A stretch of 51,160 bases of DNA from Cyclobacteriaceae bacterium. Lineage in GTDB: Bacteria > Bacteroidota > Bacteroidia > Cytophagales > Cyclobacteriaceae. The stretch lies in NCBI GenBank assembly GCA_003565295.1, contig PXCO01000073.1, positions 1 to 51,160 on the forward strand. Reading direction: 5' to 3'. Each line of letters begins with the position of its first letter. The stretch's first letter is position 1. A model generated the notes under the pieces. It saw only the letters and a list, made by a program, of their open reading frames with translations. It made no database searches and had not been told where the DNA came from. Shown here piece by piece: positions 43,727-51,160 of this stretch. The position numbers and the translations under genes were made by a program.

Positions 43727-44449
43727 ATGCAAATCAAGCAATTTGACAGCGTTAATGAATTAACCACAGCGGTAGCTAAAGAAATCATCGAATCAGTAAA
43801 GGCTAACCCAAAACTGGTATTAGGCCTTTCCACGGGCAGTTCTCCCATAGGGGTATATAGTGCCATGGTAAGGGACCATAAGGAAAACGGAACCTCATAC
43901 AAGGAGGTCACCACCTTCAATTTGGATGAGTATGTAGGGCTTGAGCCTTCTGATGTAAACAGCTACCGACATTTTATGAATGAGCAACTATTTGACCATA
44001 TCGATATCCCGAAGGAACAAACACACGTGCCTATGGGCATCGGAGATTTGGTGGATAATTGTAAGAAATACGAAGAAAAAATACGAGCCGCAGGAGGCAT
44101 TCAACTACAGTTGTTGGGGATTGGTACCAATGGACATATCGCTTTTAATGAGCCAGGTGCTTCCTTTGATAGCCTTACCCATATAGAGCAACTTACTGAG
44201 GACACTGTGAGCGCCAATGTCAAATTTTTTAAAAGCGAAGATCAGGTTCCCCGGCAAGCAATTACGATGGGGATTCAGTCAATATTGAACTGTAGGCGGA
44301 TTATTTTAATGGCCTACGGTGCAAAGAAGGCAAAAGTGGTAAAAGAAATGGTAGAAGGGCCGATCAGCCCGGCTGTTCCAGCCTCTGTATTGCAAAAGCA
44401 CGGGGATGTTACCCTGTTTTTGGATAATGAATCAACCGCTTTACTTTAG
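43727..44449 (+). CDS. nagB: Glucosamine-6-phosphate deaminase
   Basis: The 240-residue enzyme converts glucosamine-6-phosphate to fructose-6-phosphate and ammonia. Seen are LGLSTGSSPIGVYSAM (phosphate loop), TFNLDEYVGL with D67, GIGTNGHIAFNEPG with H137 and E142, and the C-terminal AITMGIQSILNCRRIILMAYG. The length fits the short, monomer-type NagB group. The usual D of GNDGH is N here (GTNGH), which the family tolerates. It appears to be transcribed alone; nagA is not in the window. The stop lies three bases before the stop of the convergent PAS kinase. Confidence 0.96.
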   Translation: MQIKQFDSVNELTTAVAKEIIESVKANPKLVLGLSTGSSPIGVYSAMVRDHKENGTSYKEVTTFNLDEYVGLEPSDVNSYRHFMNEQLFDHIDIPKEQTHVPMGIGDLVDNCKKYEEKIRAAGGIQLQLLGIGTNGHIAFNEPGASFDSLTHIEQLTEDTVSANVKFFKSEDQVPRQAITMGIQSILNCRRIILMAYGAKKAKVVKEMVEGPISPAVPASVLQKHGDVTLFLDNESTALL

Positions 44450-44452
44450 TGA

Positions 44453-47400
44453 CTAGGGGGATGGTGATTGGATTTCAGGAATCTTTAGGTTTTTGAGATA
44501 CACCCTAAACACCGTCCCCTTACCTACCTCACTGTCAATTTCGATTTTACCGTCATTTGCCCTTATCTGTTCTCTTACCAGGTATAGACCCATACCTTTT
44601 CCTTCTACATGGTTATGAAATCTTTGGTAGAGCCCGAAGATTCGATCCCCATACCGTTTGAGATCCAGGCCTATCCCATTGTCTTCGAAACGGATGATGC
44701 AATAATCTCCATCCTTATTAGTATTGATCCAAACCTCAGGTGTCCGGTCTGGGTGTCTGTATTTTACGGCATTGGTCAAGAAATTCATCAGAAAATTTTC
44801 CAGATGAGCATATACGTAATTCATTTCTTCAAGACCATTGAAGTCTTTATGAATTTTAATTCCGGATTCTTTGAGCTGATTGAAGAGGCTTTTTTCAATA
44901 TTATTAAGTAGAAGGTTGAAATTCACCGTTTCTACCTTAGGCAATTTTTGCTTTTTGATGGAAACCACTTCAATAAGATCCTGAAGAGTTGCATTTAATA
45001 AGTTGGTGGAAATTTTTAGGTTATCGATTACTTCTTTGTTTTCGGGATCAGCGGGGTTGGATTCATTGTAAAGATCAAGTAGAAGAGCAATGTTGACAAT
45101 AGGTGCCCTTAGGTTGTGGGAAACGATATAGGCAAACCTTAGTAGTTCTTCATTATGAGATTTTAAGTCTTTGATAAGGGTTTCTTTTTCGGCCTCTAGT
45201 TTTTTCGCGTCGGTAATATTTTGTTTCACCAGCAATATTCTGTCGATCTCTCCATTGTTATTGGTAAGGGGGACCCCTCTTTGTAGATAGCTTTGGTTGT
45301 TTATGGTAATTTCATAATTCACCATTTCTCCTCTCAATACCTTCTTGAGGTTTTTCAAGGTTAATACCCTATTATCTCCTACATGTTGATCTACATGTGA
45401 AAGTCCTATTAGTTCTTTGGGGTTGATCCCCTGCAATTGATATTCTTTTCCTTCTGTATAAATATAGTGGAAGGACTTGTCGAGGACGTCTATGGTTCCT
45501 TTCGGGAAATTTTCGGAAATGCTTCGGTATAATTGTTCGGTTTCGATCAATTTTTTCTCAGATTCTGTCCTTTCTGTGATGTCATCCGCAAAGACCACAT
45601 AAGAAATCTGCTGTTTTTGTCCATAGGCAATTTGGGTAATGGAAATCTTTAATTCTCTCAGCCTTTCTTCAGTGGTTTTGATCAGGTAATAATCCGTTTT
45701 ATGCTTATCTACAGGCATGTCAATCATGTCCTTGACGGTTAGCTCCTTATGGTTTTTAATCAACGGTTTGCTCAGTAATTGGTCAAGGTGATCAATCTTA
45801 AAAACATCCAAGGTTCTGTTGTTATACAGGGTGATTTCCATTTTATGGTTTACTGCAAAAATGGCATAATCCGTACCATTCAAAATGGCATCCTGCATGA
45901 GGTTGGTTTCTAGTAGGCCAAGCTCATAATTATAGCGATGAAGCTCTGAGCCTACCCAGTCTCCCAGGAATTTAAAAACATCCTTTAAGGGTTTTTCATT
46001 AGAAATCTTCCCTTTTCCTGCAGCGGCCAGAAAGCCAATGGCCTCTCCCTGCTTGCTATAAATGGTGACGGATATGAAGCTTTCCAGTAAATGAGATTTC
46101 AACAATTCATTGTTTGCGAATTGTAGGTAGGCTTTTTCAGGGATAATTATCACCTCCTCACTGGTTTCGGTGTTTGCGATTGGGTTTGAAGATGAAGGTA
46201 TAGTGATATTAGGGATAATTGCGTTGCCCTGAGCCACAGAAATGGTTTCAAATAGCCCACTTTGTGAATGGATATGACCTATTAGACAGAACTCAAAATT
46301 AAGCCTGGAATTGAGCAATTTTGCCACCTCGTCAAAAAAGTCCTTGTCGTTGAAAATGGTGGAGGTTTTTGTGACTTCCTTTAGAAAATTTTGTACAAAT
46401 TCCTTTTCGGTGATATCCTCGATAATGGCTTGGTAACTTTCTCCTTTTTTGATTTCTTTCGCTGATATCCTGTAATAGCTGGAGGAAAGTTCATTTTTTT
46501 CATTATCGTACCCCTCAAAGCGGCCAAAACCATTTTTTAGGGTCGTATTAAAGGCAGCCCTGCTTGATGAGTTTCTTACCAGGTAGGCTACCTTTCTGCC
46601 CAATATATCTGTTTTTTTCTTTCCCGTTTTGCTTAAATAGGTTTTATTCACGTCTGTGATGGACAAATCCCTATCAAAGTGGATGATGATATGGGGACTT
46701 TCATCAAAAATCGATTTGTATTTGATGTAATTTTCCTTGGCTTCTTCCTCTTTTTTCTTTGTCTCGCTCACATCGATGTATACCCCTGCCCATATGGATT
46801 CACTGTCCTGGCCTCGTATCTTATCTGAGGTGCCGTAAATCCATTTTACCGTACCCTCTGGGGTGATAATCCTAAAATACCCCTCAAATTTATTTCCGTT
46901 GAGGTAGGCCTCTCTATCCAGTTGCTGGATGTGCTTTCTGTCCTCAGGATGTACCAGGTTTGCCAAAGTCTGTTCCGTTTCGATGACGGCTTCTGGTTCC
47001 ACCCCAAAAATGGATTTACACCCCTGACTTACATATAAATATTGATGGGTATGATCTTCGAAAGCCTTGAGCATATACACCATACCTGGTACCACCGCAG
47101 TCAGCTCACTTATATTGGCTTGTTGTTCTTTTATCTTTTCTTCAGCTACTTTCAAGGCAGAAATATCCTTTATGATGCCTACCAGGATCTTCTCGGCCTT
47201 TTGGAAGTGAAAAAAGGTTTTTACCGTATCTCTTACGTAAATGTAATGTCCGTCCTTGTGCCTTATCCTGTAGATATTTTCAAAGGAATCAGAGAATCCC
47301 TCCGGGGAATGGGAAAGCAGTCCATTGAATGACCGGTCTTGTGGATGTATGAGTTCAAGCCAATCCCAAATACTTACAGCATTAAACTCCTCCTGTTCAT

Positions 47401-48148
47401 ATCCTAATAATTCTGCTATGGCACCTGACCATTTGATACCCTTGGTTTCCGGAGAAAACTCATAATATACTGCCCCAATAAACTGATTAATGATTTCCTG
47501 GTTGTCCGCATTGGATAATATACTGTCCCCGAGAAAGGTATTATCAAGTAATTCCATTTGTAAGGCAAAAAAGCCTCTTCCCAAAGGATATTGCCTTAGG
47601 CTAACTACCCCTGGAACGATTTGAATGGTAGCATCTTCATTTTGACTCCATAGCCAACTACACCCCTTTACATCAAACTTTAGGAATTTCTCACATAAAT
47701 AGTTTTCTAAATCAGAAAGGCTTTCCGGGGTAATATGGGTAAGGTTGTTTTTGTTTGAAAAAAAACTAGTGGTTTCCTTTTTATATATCCAGGATTGCAA
47801 TGTGCGACTTTTTTTATGGGGAGTGATCATGGCATTGATAAGGTAGGTGCCATCTTCTTGGGAGATGGTATAACCTTCAATATCCACCCACATAAACTCT
47901 TGAGGGCCCAAAAGTATGGGGGCTAATAAAATTTCACCCCTTCCCAGCTTTTCAAATAATGTCTCAAAGATAGGGGTGTTGATGGAGGGGAATATGCTAT
48001 GAAAAAAATCTTCCTTGTAAACTTTCTCTCCTTTTTGGGCAAGGCATAGAATTTCCTTAGATACATAAAGTAACTCGAAAATTTGCTCATCATGCTTCTT
48101 GAACGTCAGCAACAGATTTTTAAAACCATAATTGGTTGCCTCTACCAT
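44453..48148 (-). CDS. Cytoplasmic multi-PAS sensor histidine kinase
   Basis: The protein has 1231 residues and no transmembrane segment. The N-terminal ~200 residues are PAS-like but weak. Clear PAS/PAC units follow at about 210-340 (AELLGYEQEEF...IHPQDR), 345-465 (CKSIFGVEPEAV...WIYGTSDKI) and 470-590 (FDESPHIIIHFDRDLSI). A GAF-like region (about 605-755) comes next, then PAS at about 760-880 (ILNGTDYAIFAVNHKMEITL) and 885-1000 (SISENFPKGTIDVLD). The kinase core has FAYIVSHNLRAPIVNIALL with H1011, N-box NFLTNAVKYR, G1 RFEDNGIGLD and G2 GKGMGLYLVREQI. There is no receiver or DNA-binding domain. Several intracellular cues, such as redox or light, are possible, but no cofactor cysteines stand out. 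No response regulator is adjacent; the orphan LytTR regulator at 21422 is one candidate. Confidence 0.93.
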   Translation of the reverse strand: MVEATNYGFKNLLLTFKKHDEQIFELLYVSKEILCLAQKGEKVYKEDFFHSIFPSINTPIFETLFEKLGRGEILLAPILLGPQEFMWVDIEGYTISQEDGTYLINAMITPHKKSRTLQSWIYKKETTSFFSNKNNLTHITPESLSDLENYLCEKFLKFDVKGCSWLWSQNEDATIQIVPGVVSLRQYPLGRGFFALQMELLDNTFLGDSILSNADNQEIINQFIGAVYYEFSPETKGIKWSGAIAELLGYEQEEFNAVSIWDWLELIHPQDRSFNGLLSHSPEGFSDSFENIYRIRHKDGHYIYVRDTVKTFFHFQKAEKILVGIIKDISALKVAEEKIKEQQANISELTAVVPGMVYMLKAFEDHTHQYLYVSQGCKSIFGVEPEAVIETEQTLANLVHPEDRKHIQQLDREAYLNGNKFEGYFRIITPEGTVKWIYGTSDKIRGQDSESIWAGVYIDVSETKKKEEEAKENYIKYKSIFDESPHIIIHFDRDLSITDVNKTYLSKTGKKKTDILGRKVAYLVRNSSSRAAFNTTLKNGFGRFEGYDNEKNELSSSYYRISAKEIKKGESYQAIIEDITEKEFVQNFLKEVTKTSTIFNDKDFFDEVAKLLNSRLNFEFCLIGHIHSQSGLFETISVAQGNAIIPNITIPSSSNPIANTETSEEVIIIPEKAYLQFANNELLKSHLLESFISVTIYSKQGEAIGFLAAAGKGKISNEKPLKDVFKFLGDWVGSELHRYNYELGLLETNLMQDAILNGTDYAIFAVNHKMEITLYNNRTLDVFKIDHLDQLLSKPLIKNHKELTVKDMIDMPVDKHKTDYYLIKTTEERLRELKISITQIAYGQKQQISYVVFADDITERTESEKKLIETEQLYRSISENFPKGTIDVLDKSFHYIYTEGKEYQLQGINPKELIGLSHVDQHVGDNRVLTLKNLKKVLRGEMVNYEITINNQSYLQRGVPLTNNNGEIDRILLVKQNITDAKKLEAEKETLIKDLKSHNEELLRFAYIVSHNLRAPIVNIALLLDLYNESNPADPENKEVIDNLKISTNLLNATLQDLIEVVSIKKQKLPKVETVNFNLLLNNIEKSLFNQLKESGIKIHKDFNGLEEMNYVYAHLENFLMNFLTNAVKYRHPDRTPEVWINTNKDGDYCIIRFEDNGIGLDLKRYGDRIFGLYQRFHNHVEGKGMGLYLVREQIRANDGKIEIDSEVGKGTVFRVYLKNLKIPEIQSPSP

Positions 48149-48210
48149 GATCTCCAGAAAATTATATCACCAGCCTTAAAAATTTAACACTCTCTTCTGC
48201 CCTCTTCCTA

Positions 48211-48218
48211 CAAAGGTA
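48211..48218 (-). promoter_or_regulatory. Candidate -7 element for the multi-PAS kinase
   Basis: On the - strand TACCTTTG (TAnnTTTG) lies 62 bases before the ATG at 48148. No TTTG is seen 19-21 bases upstream. It is in the 160-base gap after the aspartic protease gene. Confidence 0.35.
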
Positions 48219-48308
48219 ATTCAAAGTTTTGTTTTACGGGTGTCGTTTATCACTATAAATATGTTTTATAAATATTTTAGAATAATTTTGAAGGTGCTTG
48301 GATTTGTA

Positions 48309-49565
48309 TTAGAGTTGTTTTTCCAAGACAAAGGTAATCCTGAGTTTTTGGGGAGGGGCACCTTCTTCCTCCGGTTGCCTAAGCAATTCCATGGTAATAA
48401 CCCTCCCTTCTTCCGATTTAAGCATTTTGGTGATGTCATCCAGTTCCCAAAACATGGCCGGAACTTTGTTTATCGATAAAATTTCATCATAAAGCTCAAT
48501 CCCCTGATTCGCTGCGGGCGAATTTTTCCTCACCTGGCTCACATAAAACCTACGCTCTTCTGCCGAAAAGACCCTCACCATCAGCCCGCTCATATCATAG
48601 TCAAAGTCTTGACCAAATTTCCCCCCTTTCTTATAAAGCAACCTACCTCTTGGATAATCCAGGATTAATCTCATCCGGGTGAGCAGGTCTGAGCCCAAAC
48701 TACCTTGTCTACCAGTTTCTATGATGACGTTCGAAAATTCGGTCTCATCCGGAAAAGATGTAATTACATTACGGAATTTTAATCCTTCAATGTTTAATCT
48801 TCTCACCCTTCCCACCAATCCGTACAGGTCACCACCTAAAGACCTGCCCAGGTCGGTTTCCAGGGTGACGGGGGGCAGAGTGATGTCATCGGAGGTTTCC
48901 CGATTAAGCAATAAGCCATGATTGGCACCTGTGTCTATGAGTAATTTTGCTTCTATTACCGGTCCGTCGATCTGTCTTACCTCTGTATCAATATAGGGTT
49001 TACTGCCGATGAGTTCCATATCCATTTTGCGGTAACCAAATGGCCTCCACCTTAAGGCGTTTTCCCTGTAAAACGAAATTTCATTGTTATCATAATCGAT
49101 CTTTATCGGGTTTTTTTTAAAAAATTCATGCCCAATTACCCCATATATGGGTACCCCTATGACCTTTTCCAACTCTAAGAAATCTTCATCCAGCACCAAT
49201 ATGGCCTGGTATATGCCCTCCACTGGCCCAATGTCGAAATTGTTGTTTGGGGATACAGAAGCACTCAATACTGTCTTTCCGTCGGCACCGACAAGGTTCA
49301 GTTTTCGGGTGTATTCCATATCCATTTCATCAGCAATGGTTTTGCTGAAGAAAATATTTGATTTTACACCAGTGTCAAAAAGAAAATTGATCTCTGGCCC
49401 ACCATTGATGGATACAGGAATTATGATGAGGTTATTGGAATCGAGGAATGGTATTTTTACTTTTCTTCTTTCCTCTTTCATATAGAATCCAGGTACCTGT
49501 GCAGATGCACTTAAGTAAAAAATGTAAAAAGAAAACCAAAGGATAAACTTCAAGCGGTCTTGCAT
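48309..49565 (-). CDS. Exported retropepsin-like aspartic protease with two DTG sites and a PDZ domain
   Basis: The protein has 418 residues from the ATG at 49565, which sits right before a signal peptide (LKFILWFSFYIFYLSASAQ). A longer frame from 49643 adds 26 residues and a second hydrophobic run and is less likely. Two aspartyl-protease halves follow: FLFDTGVKSNIFF (D64) and LLIDTGANHGLLL (D211), each with hydrophobic-hydrophobic-DTG-A/V. Thus one chain may form the full active site, unlike single-DTG retropepsins that dimerise. The second half leads to GSLGSDLLTRMRLILDY. The C-terminal PDZ domain (about 320-418) has VSQVRKNSPAANQGIELYDEILSIN. The likely location is the periplasm. Substrates are unknown. 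It appears monocistronic. Confidence 0.87.
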   Translation of the reverse strand: MQDRLKFILWFSFYIFYLSASAQVPGFYMKEERRKVKIPFLDSNNLIIIPVSINGGPEINFLFDTGVKSNIFFSKTIADEMDMEYTRKLNLVGADGKTVLSASVSPNNNFDIGPVEGIYQAILVLDEDFLELEKVIGVPIYGVIGHEFFKKNPIKIDYDNNEISFYRENALRWRPFGYRKMDMELIGSKPYIDTEVRQIDGPVIEAKLLIDTGANHGLLLNRETSDDITLPPVTLETDLGRSLGGDLYGLVGRVRRLNIEGLKFRNVITSFPDETEFSNVIIETGRQGSLGSDLLTRMRLILDYPRGRLLYKKGGKFGQDFDYDMSGLMVRVFSAEERRFYVSQVRKNSPAANQGIELYDEILSINKVPAMFWELDDITKMLKSEEGRVITMELLRQPEEEGAPPQKLRITFVLEKQL

Positions 49566-49773
49566 GGGTAGAGTTCTATTCGGGAACAAAGCGATAATAT
49601 AAAAAATAAAACGTACACATTTATTTTTAATTGGCAAAATCATTTTGATTTTGATCGGCGGTGAATATTAATTTAGAATGATAGCAAATTACGAAAATTA
49701 ACCTACCGAGTACTTTCTTGGTTTGAATTAATCTAAAAAATCCTGCATATTTAATCTTTATAATCATGAGGTC

Positions 49774-50244
49774 ATGGCAGAAAAGTCGATAATCGAAAAA
49801 GCTAAAAAAATATTTGAAAATTATTTGCTGCGCCAAGGAAGCCGGAAAACTCCAGAAAGATTCTCTGTGATTGACGAACTCTATGCACTACCTCAGGATG
49901 AGCATATTGACGTGGAGGGGCTGTTTTTAATGATGCGTAACAAGGGCTACACCATTAGCAGGGCCACCATCTACAATACCTTGGACTTGCTGGTAGAATG
50001 TGGATTGGCGGTGAAGCACCAGTTCAAAGATAAAGTGGCACTGTATGAGCAAGCGCTCACCTATAAACACCATGACCACTACGTATGCAACCAATGCAGA
50101 AAGATCAAGGAGTTTTCGGATGAACGGATCAACCTGATTAAAGAAGCTATGGGAAAGGAATTTGTTTCTACCATCACCAGTCATTCACTGGTGCTTTATG
50201 GAGACTGCCAGATCCAAGACTGCGAAAACCTTCAGATGGCCTAG
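49774..50244 (+). CDS. Fur-family transcriptional repressor
   Basis: The 156-residue protein has a winged-helix N-terminus (KTPERFSVIDELYALPQDE, GYTISRATIYNTLDLLVECGLAV) and a dimer/metal domain with YKHHDHYVCNQCRKIKEF and a C-terminal CQIQDC. The CxxC plus CxxxxC pairs match the Fur structural zinc site. The HHDHYVC site binds the regulatory metal. It is the Fur/PerR-like type common in Bacteroidota; iron or peroxide sensing is likely but unproven. It differs from the copy at 10889, which has two CxxC pairs and a longer His cluster. A repeat array begins about 30 bases after the stop. Confidence 0.93.
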   Translation: MAEKSIIEKAKKIFENYLLRQGSRKTPERFSVIDELYALPQDEHIDVEGLFLMMRNKGYTISRATIYNTLDLLVECGLAVKHQFKDKVALYEQALTYKHHDHYVCNQCRKIKEFSDERINLIKEAMGKEFVSTITSHSLVLYGDCQIQDCENLQMA

Positions 50245-50274
50245 GACTTATCGTTTTTTAGCGGGTAGATAGCC

Positions 50275-50617
50275 TGCCCCGTTCTGATAATTATCGGGAT
50301 TCGGGGATGTCTGGCAAGCTAGGGAGCCCCGTAGCTATCGTGGGGAAGCCTTACCTCATGCCCGATTTCATCTGTTTATAATTGTCTTTTTATGGTCAGA
50401 TGGAATCTCGCAACGATAATCATCCCCCCGTGTGTCGCTCTCGTCATGCCCTGACTGCCGTCAGGACAGGCTCGATTTCATATGATTATATTTTCAATTT
50501 CAGCGGACATTACCTGTCCCGAACTTGTTTCGGGAACTTGCCCCGTACCACCGGTCGGGGTGGAATGCCCAGAATAATCATCACCCTGTGTGAGAACTTT
50601 TCTCATGGGCATTTCAT
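50275..50617 (-). repeat. Composite intergenic repeat (copy C), inverted relative to the 8.8 kb copy
   Basis: This fills the 358-base gap 50245-50602 and reaches into the 3' end of the next gene. It holds several hairpins: CCCCG...CGGGG around GATAATTATC (50277-50306), CCCC...GGGG around TAGCTA (50327-50345), CCTGAC-TGCC-GTCAGG (50450-50465) and TCCCGAA/TTCGGGA (50518 onward). Diverged versions of the module GAAATCxxGC...ATGATTATC...GCGAGATTCC are repeated, read on the - strand. The 45 bases 50501-50545 match 8912-8956 inverted with about two mismatches. Small reading frames here only translate the repeats and are not conserved between units. Confidence 0.85.
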
Positions 50618-51046
50618 GTATTTTTTATAGAGGGGTCTCCTATACAGAAATTGACCATATAATGCCGGGTACAACAATGGTGTGAGTAAAGCCATTCGTC
50701 CTTGAAATTGGATTTCATCCCTGATTTCACTCTCTGTTTCGCTCAACCGTATTACCCGGTGCTTATGTCTCCAAAACTTTAAGAAAAAAGGGAGCTGTAT
50801 ACCTTCATCCACAAAGAACCACTCATCTTTTGAAGTTTCATTCTCGGTAATCCGGCTGATCCACTTTTGCTTAAAGAAGATAAAGTTTAACTCCAAACCC
50901 ACCATGTCCCCTACTTCTGATCCATCAAATTGCAGTAACTTTACCGGCGGGAAAGGAGGGTTTAAAGCCTCAAAAAGCTTTTGATTAAAAATTGATTTGA
51001 CGCTAAGAAAGTGACCCTGTACCCTTGTGGAAATCGTGATTTTCAT
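50603..51046 (-). CDS. SRPBCC (START-like) family protein
   Basis: The 147-residue single-domain protein starts MKITISTRVQGHFLSV. A curved sheet and C-terminal helix follow: LNPPFPPVKLLQFDGSEVGD, GLELNFIFFKQKWISRI, EWFFVDEGIQLPFFLKFWRH, and a helix with MALLTPLLYPALYGQFLYRR. This layout fits the Bacteroidota SRPBCC group sometimes labelled cell-division inhibitor; the ligand is unknown. Its ATGAAA start is the end of a repeat module on one side (51041-51073), and its last codons (ATGAAATGCCC, M-K-C-P) fall in a second module on the other side. The gene is thus bracketed by repeat units in the same orientation. Confidence 0.78.
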   Translation of the reverse strand: MKITISTRVQGHFLSVKSIFNQKLFEALNPPFPPVKLLQFDGSEVGDMVGLELNFIFFKQKWISRITENETSKDEWFFVDEGIQLPFFLKFWRHKHRVIRLSETESEIRDEIQFQGRMALLTPLLYPALYGQFLYRRPLYKKYMKCP

Positions 51047-51160
51047 CTGTTTATAATTTGTTTTTCAGCGGTCATAACCTGCCCCGTACCGCAGGTCGGG
51101 GTGGAATCTCGCTTTGATAATCATCCCTCTGTGTGAGGTTCTCCTCATGCCCTGACTGCC
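51041..51160 (-). repeat. Composite intergenic repeat (copy B), runs off the window end
   Basis: Read on the - strand this contains the 48-base core (51150-51103), a CCCCGACC...GGGGCAGG hairpin-forming insert (about 51099-51078), and the 33-base unit (51073-51041) that ends on the ATGAAA of the SRPBCC-like gene. The 48- and 33-base parts are identical to the copy at 8985-9069. The last ten bases repeat the CCTGACTGCC hairpin arm seen at 50450, so the array continues beyond the window. Confidence 0.88.

Noticed and set aside
43727-44449. N in place of D in the NagB GNDGH motif as a sign of inactivity
   Set aside because: The NagB family accepts N at this position (GTNGH), and the other catalytic residues are present.
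50382-50630. 82-codon + strand frame in the repeat array
   Set aside because: It lies inside repeat units whose frames are not conserved between copies, and on the strand opposite to the module direction.
1-51160. tRNA, rRNA, CRISPR array, insertion sequence or prophage
   Set aside because: No cloverleaf, rRNA-like stretch, regular spacer array, transposase, integrase or phage gene was found by reading the gaps and frames.

Overview
The window looks like chromosomal DNA from a marine-type member of the Bacteroidota, most likely the Cytophagales (Cyclobacteriaceae-like, e.g. near Algoriphagus, Echinicola or Cyclobacterium). Supporting signs are a type IX secretion C-terminal sorting tail, a TonB-dependent receptor with an N-terminal carboxypeptidase-regulatory-like domain, LytS/LytTR pairs, a phosphosulfolactate synthase family gene, few Shine-Dalgarno sequences, and several matches to the Bacteroidota promoter (TTTG about 20 bases before TAnnTTTG). 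The genus is inferred, not shown. No rRNA, tRNA, CRISPR array, transposase or phage gene was seen.

Layout. 0-6.3 kb: the 3' part of a Pif1-like helicase, a large secreted protein with two PA14-like domains, and uvrA. 6.4-10 kb: an FGE-fold protein, a Tat-exported Gfo/Idh oxidoreductase and a Tat-exported hydroxypyruvate-isomerase-like protein, interrupted by a repeat element. 10-13 kb: YcxB-like protein, a small membrane protein, a Fur-family regulator and a sodium:solute symporter. 13-22 kb (+ strand): a NahK-like kinase, recG, an OmpA-like lipoprotein, an RluE-like pseudouridine synthase, MoxR, a LytS/LytTR pair and an orphan LytTR regulator. 22-31 kb (- strand): PIN-PhoH, then a run TPR - phosphosulfolactate synthase family - DUF368 - aroE - PLP decarboxylase, and a coupled set rfbC - cpsB - SDR epimerase. 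31-36 kb: hflX, an RsmF-like methyltransferase, mtgA and an unrecognised CBS-like/HEPN-like protein. 36-39 kb (- strand): a sugar locus of ROK kinase, MFS transporter and SIS isomerase, with the ROK gene broken by an in-frame stop. 39-44.5 kb (+ strand): TonB receptor, Omp85-type barrel, methyltransferase, TRIC/UPF0126 channel, nagB. 44.5-51 kb: a 1231-residue multi-PAS histidine kinase, a two-DTG aspartic protease with PDZ, a second Fur-family regulator, and an SRPBCC-like gene set inside repeats.

How the genes fit together. Amino-sugar and envelope metabolism recur: NahK-like kinase, NagB, SIS isomerase, ROK kinase, MFS transporter, MtgA, DUF368 (undecaprenyl-phosphate transport family), CpsB and RfbC. 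The rest is mostly housekeeping (UvrA, RecG, HflX, RluE, RsmF-like, AroE) plus signalling.

The most unusual feature is a composite intergenic repeat present near 8.8-9.07 kb and, in inverted orientation, at 50.3-51.16 kb. Its modules are identical over stretches of 33 and 48 bases between sites about 42 kb apart. At both sites one module ends exactly on the ATGAAA start of the gene it points into. Other points for a second look are a UvrA that has lost half of its first zinc site, the ROK pseudogene, and the CBS-like/HEPN-like protein.
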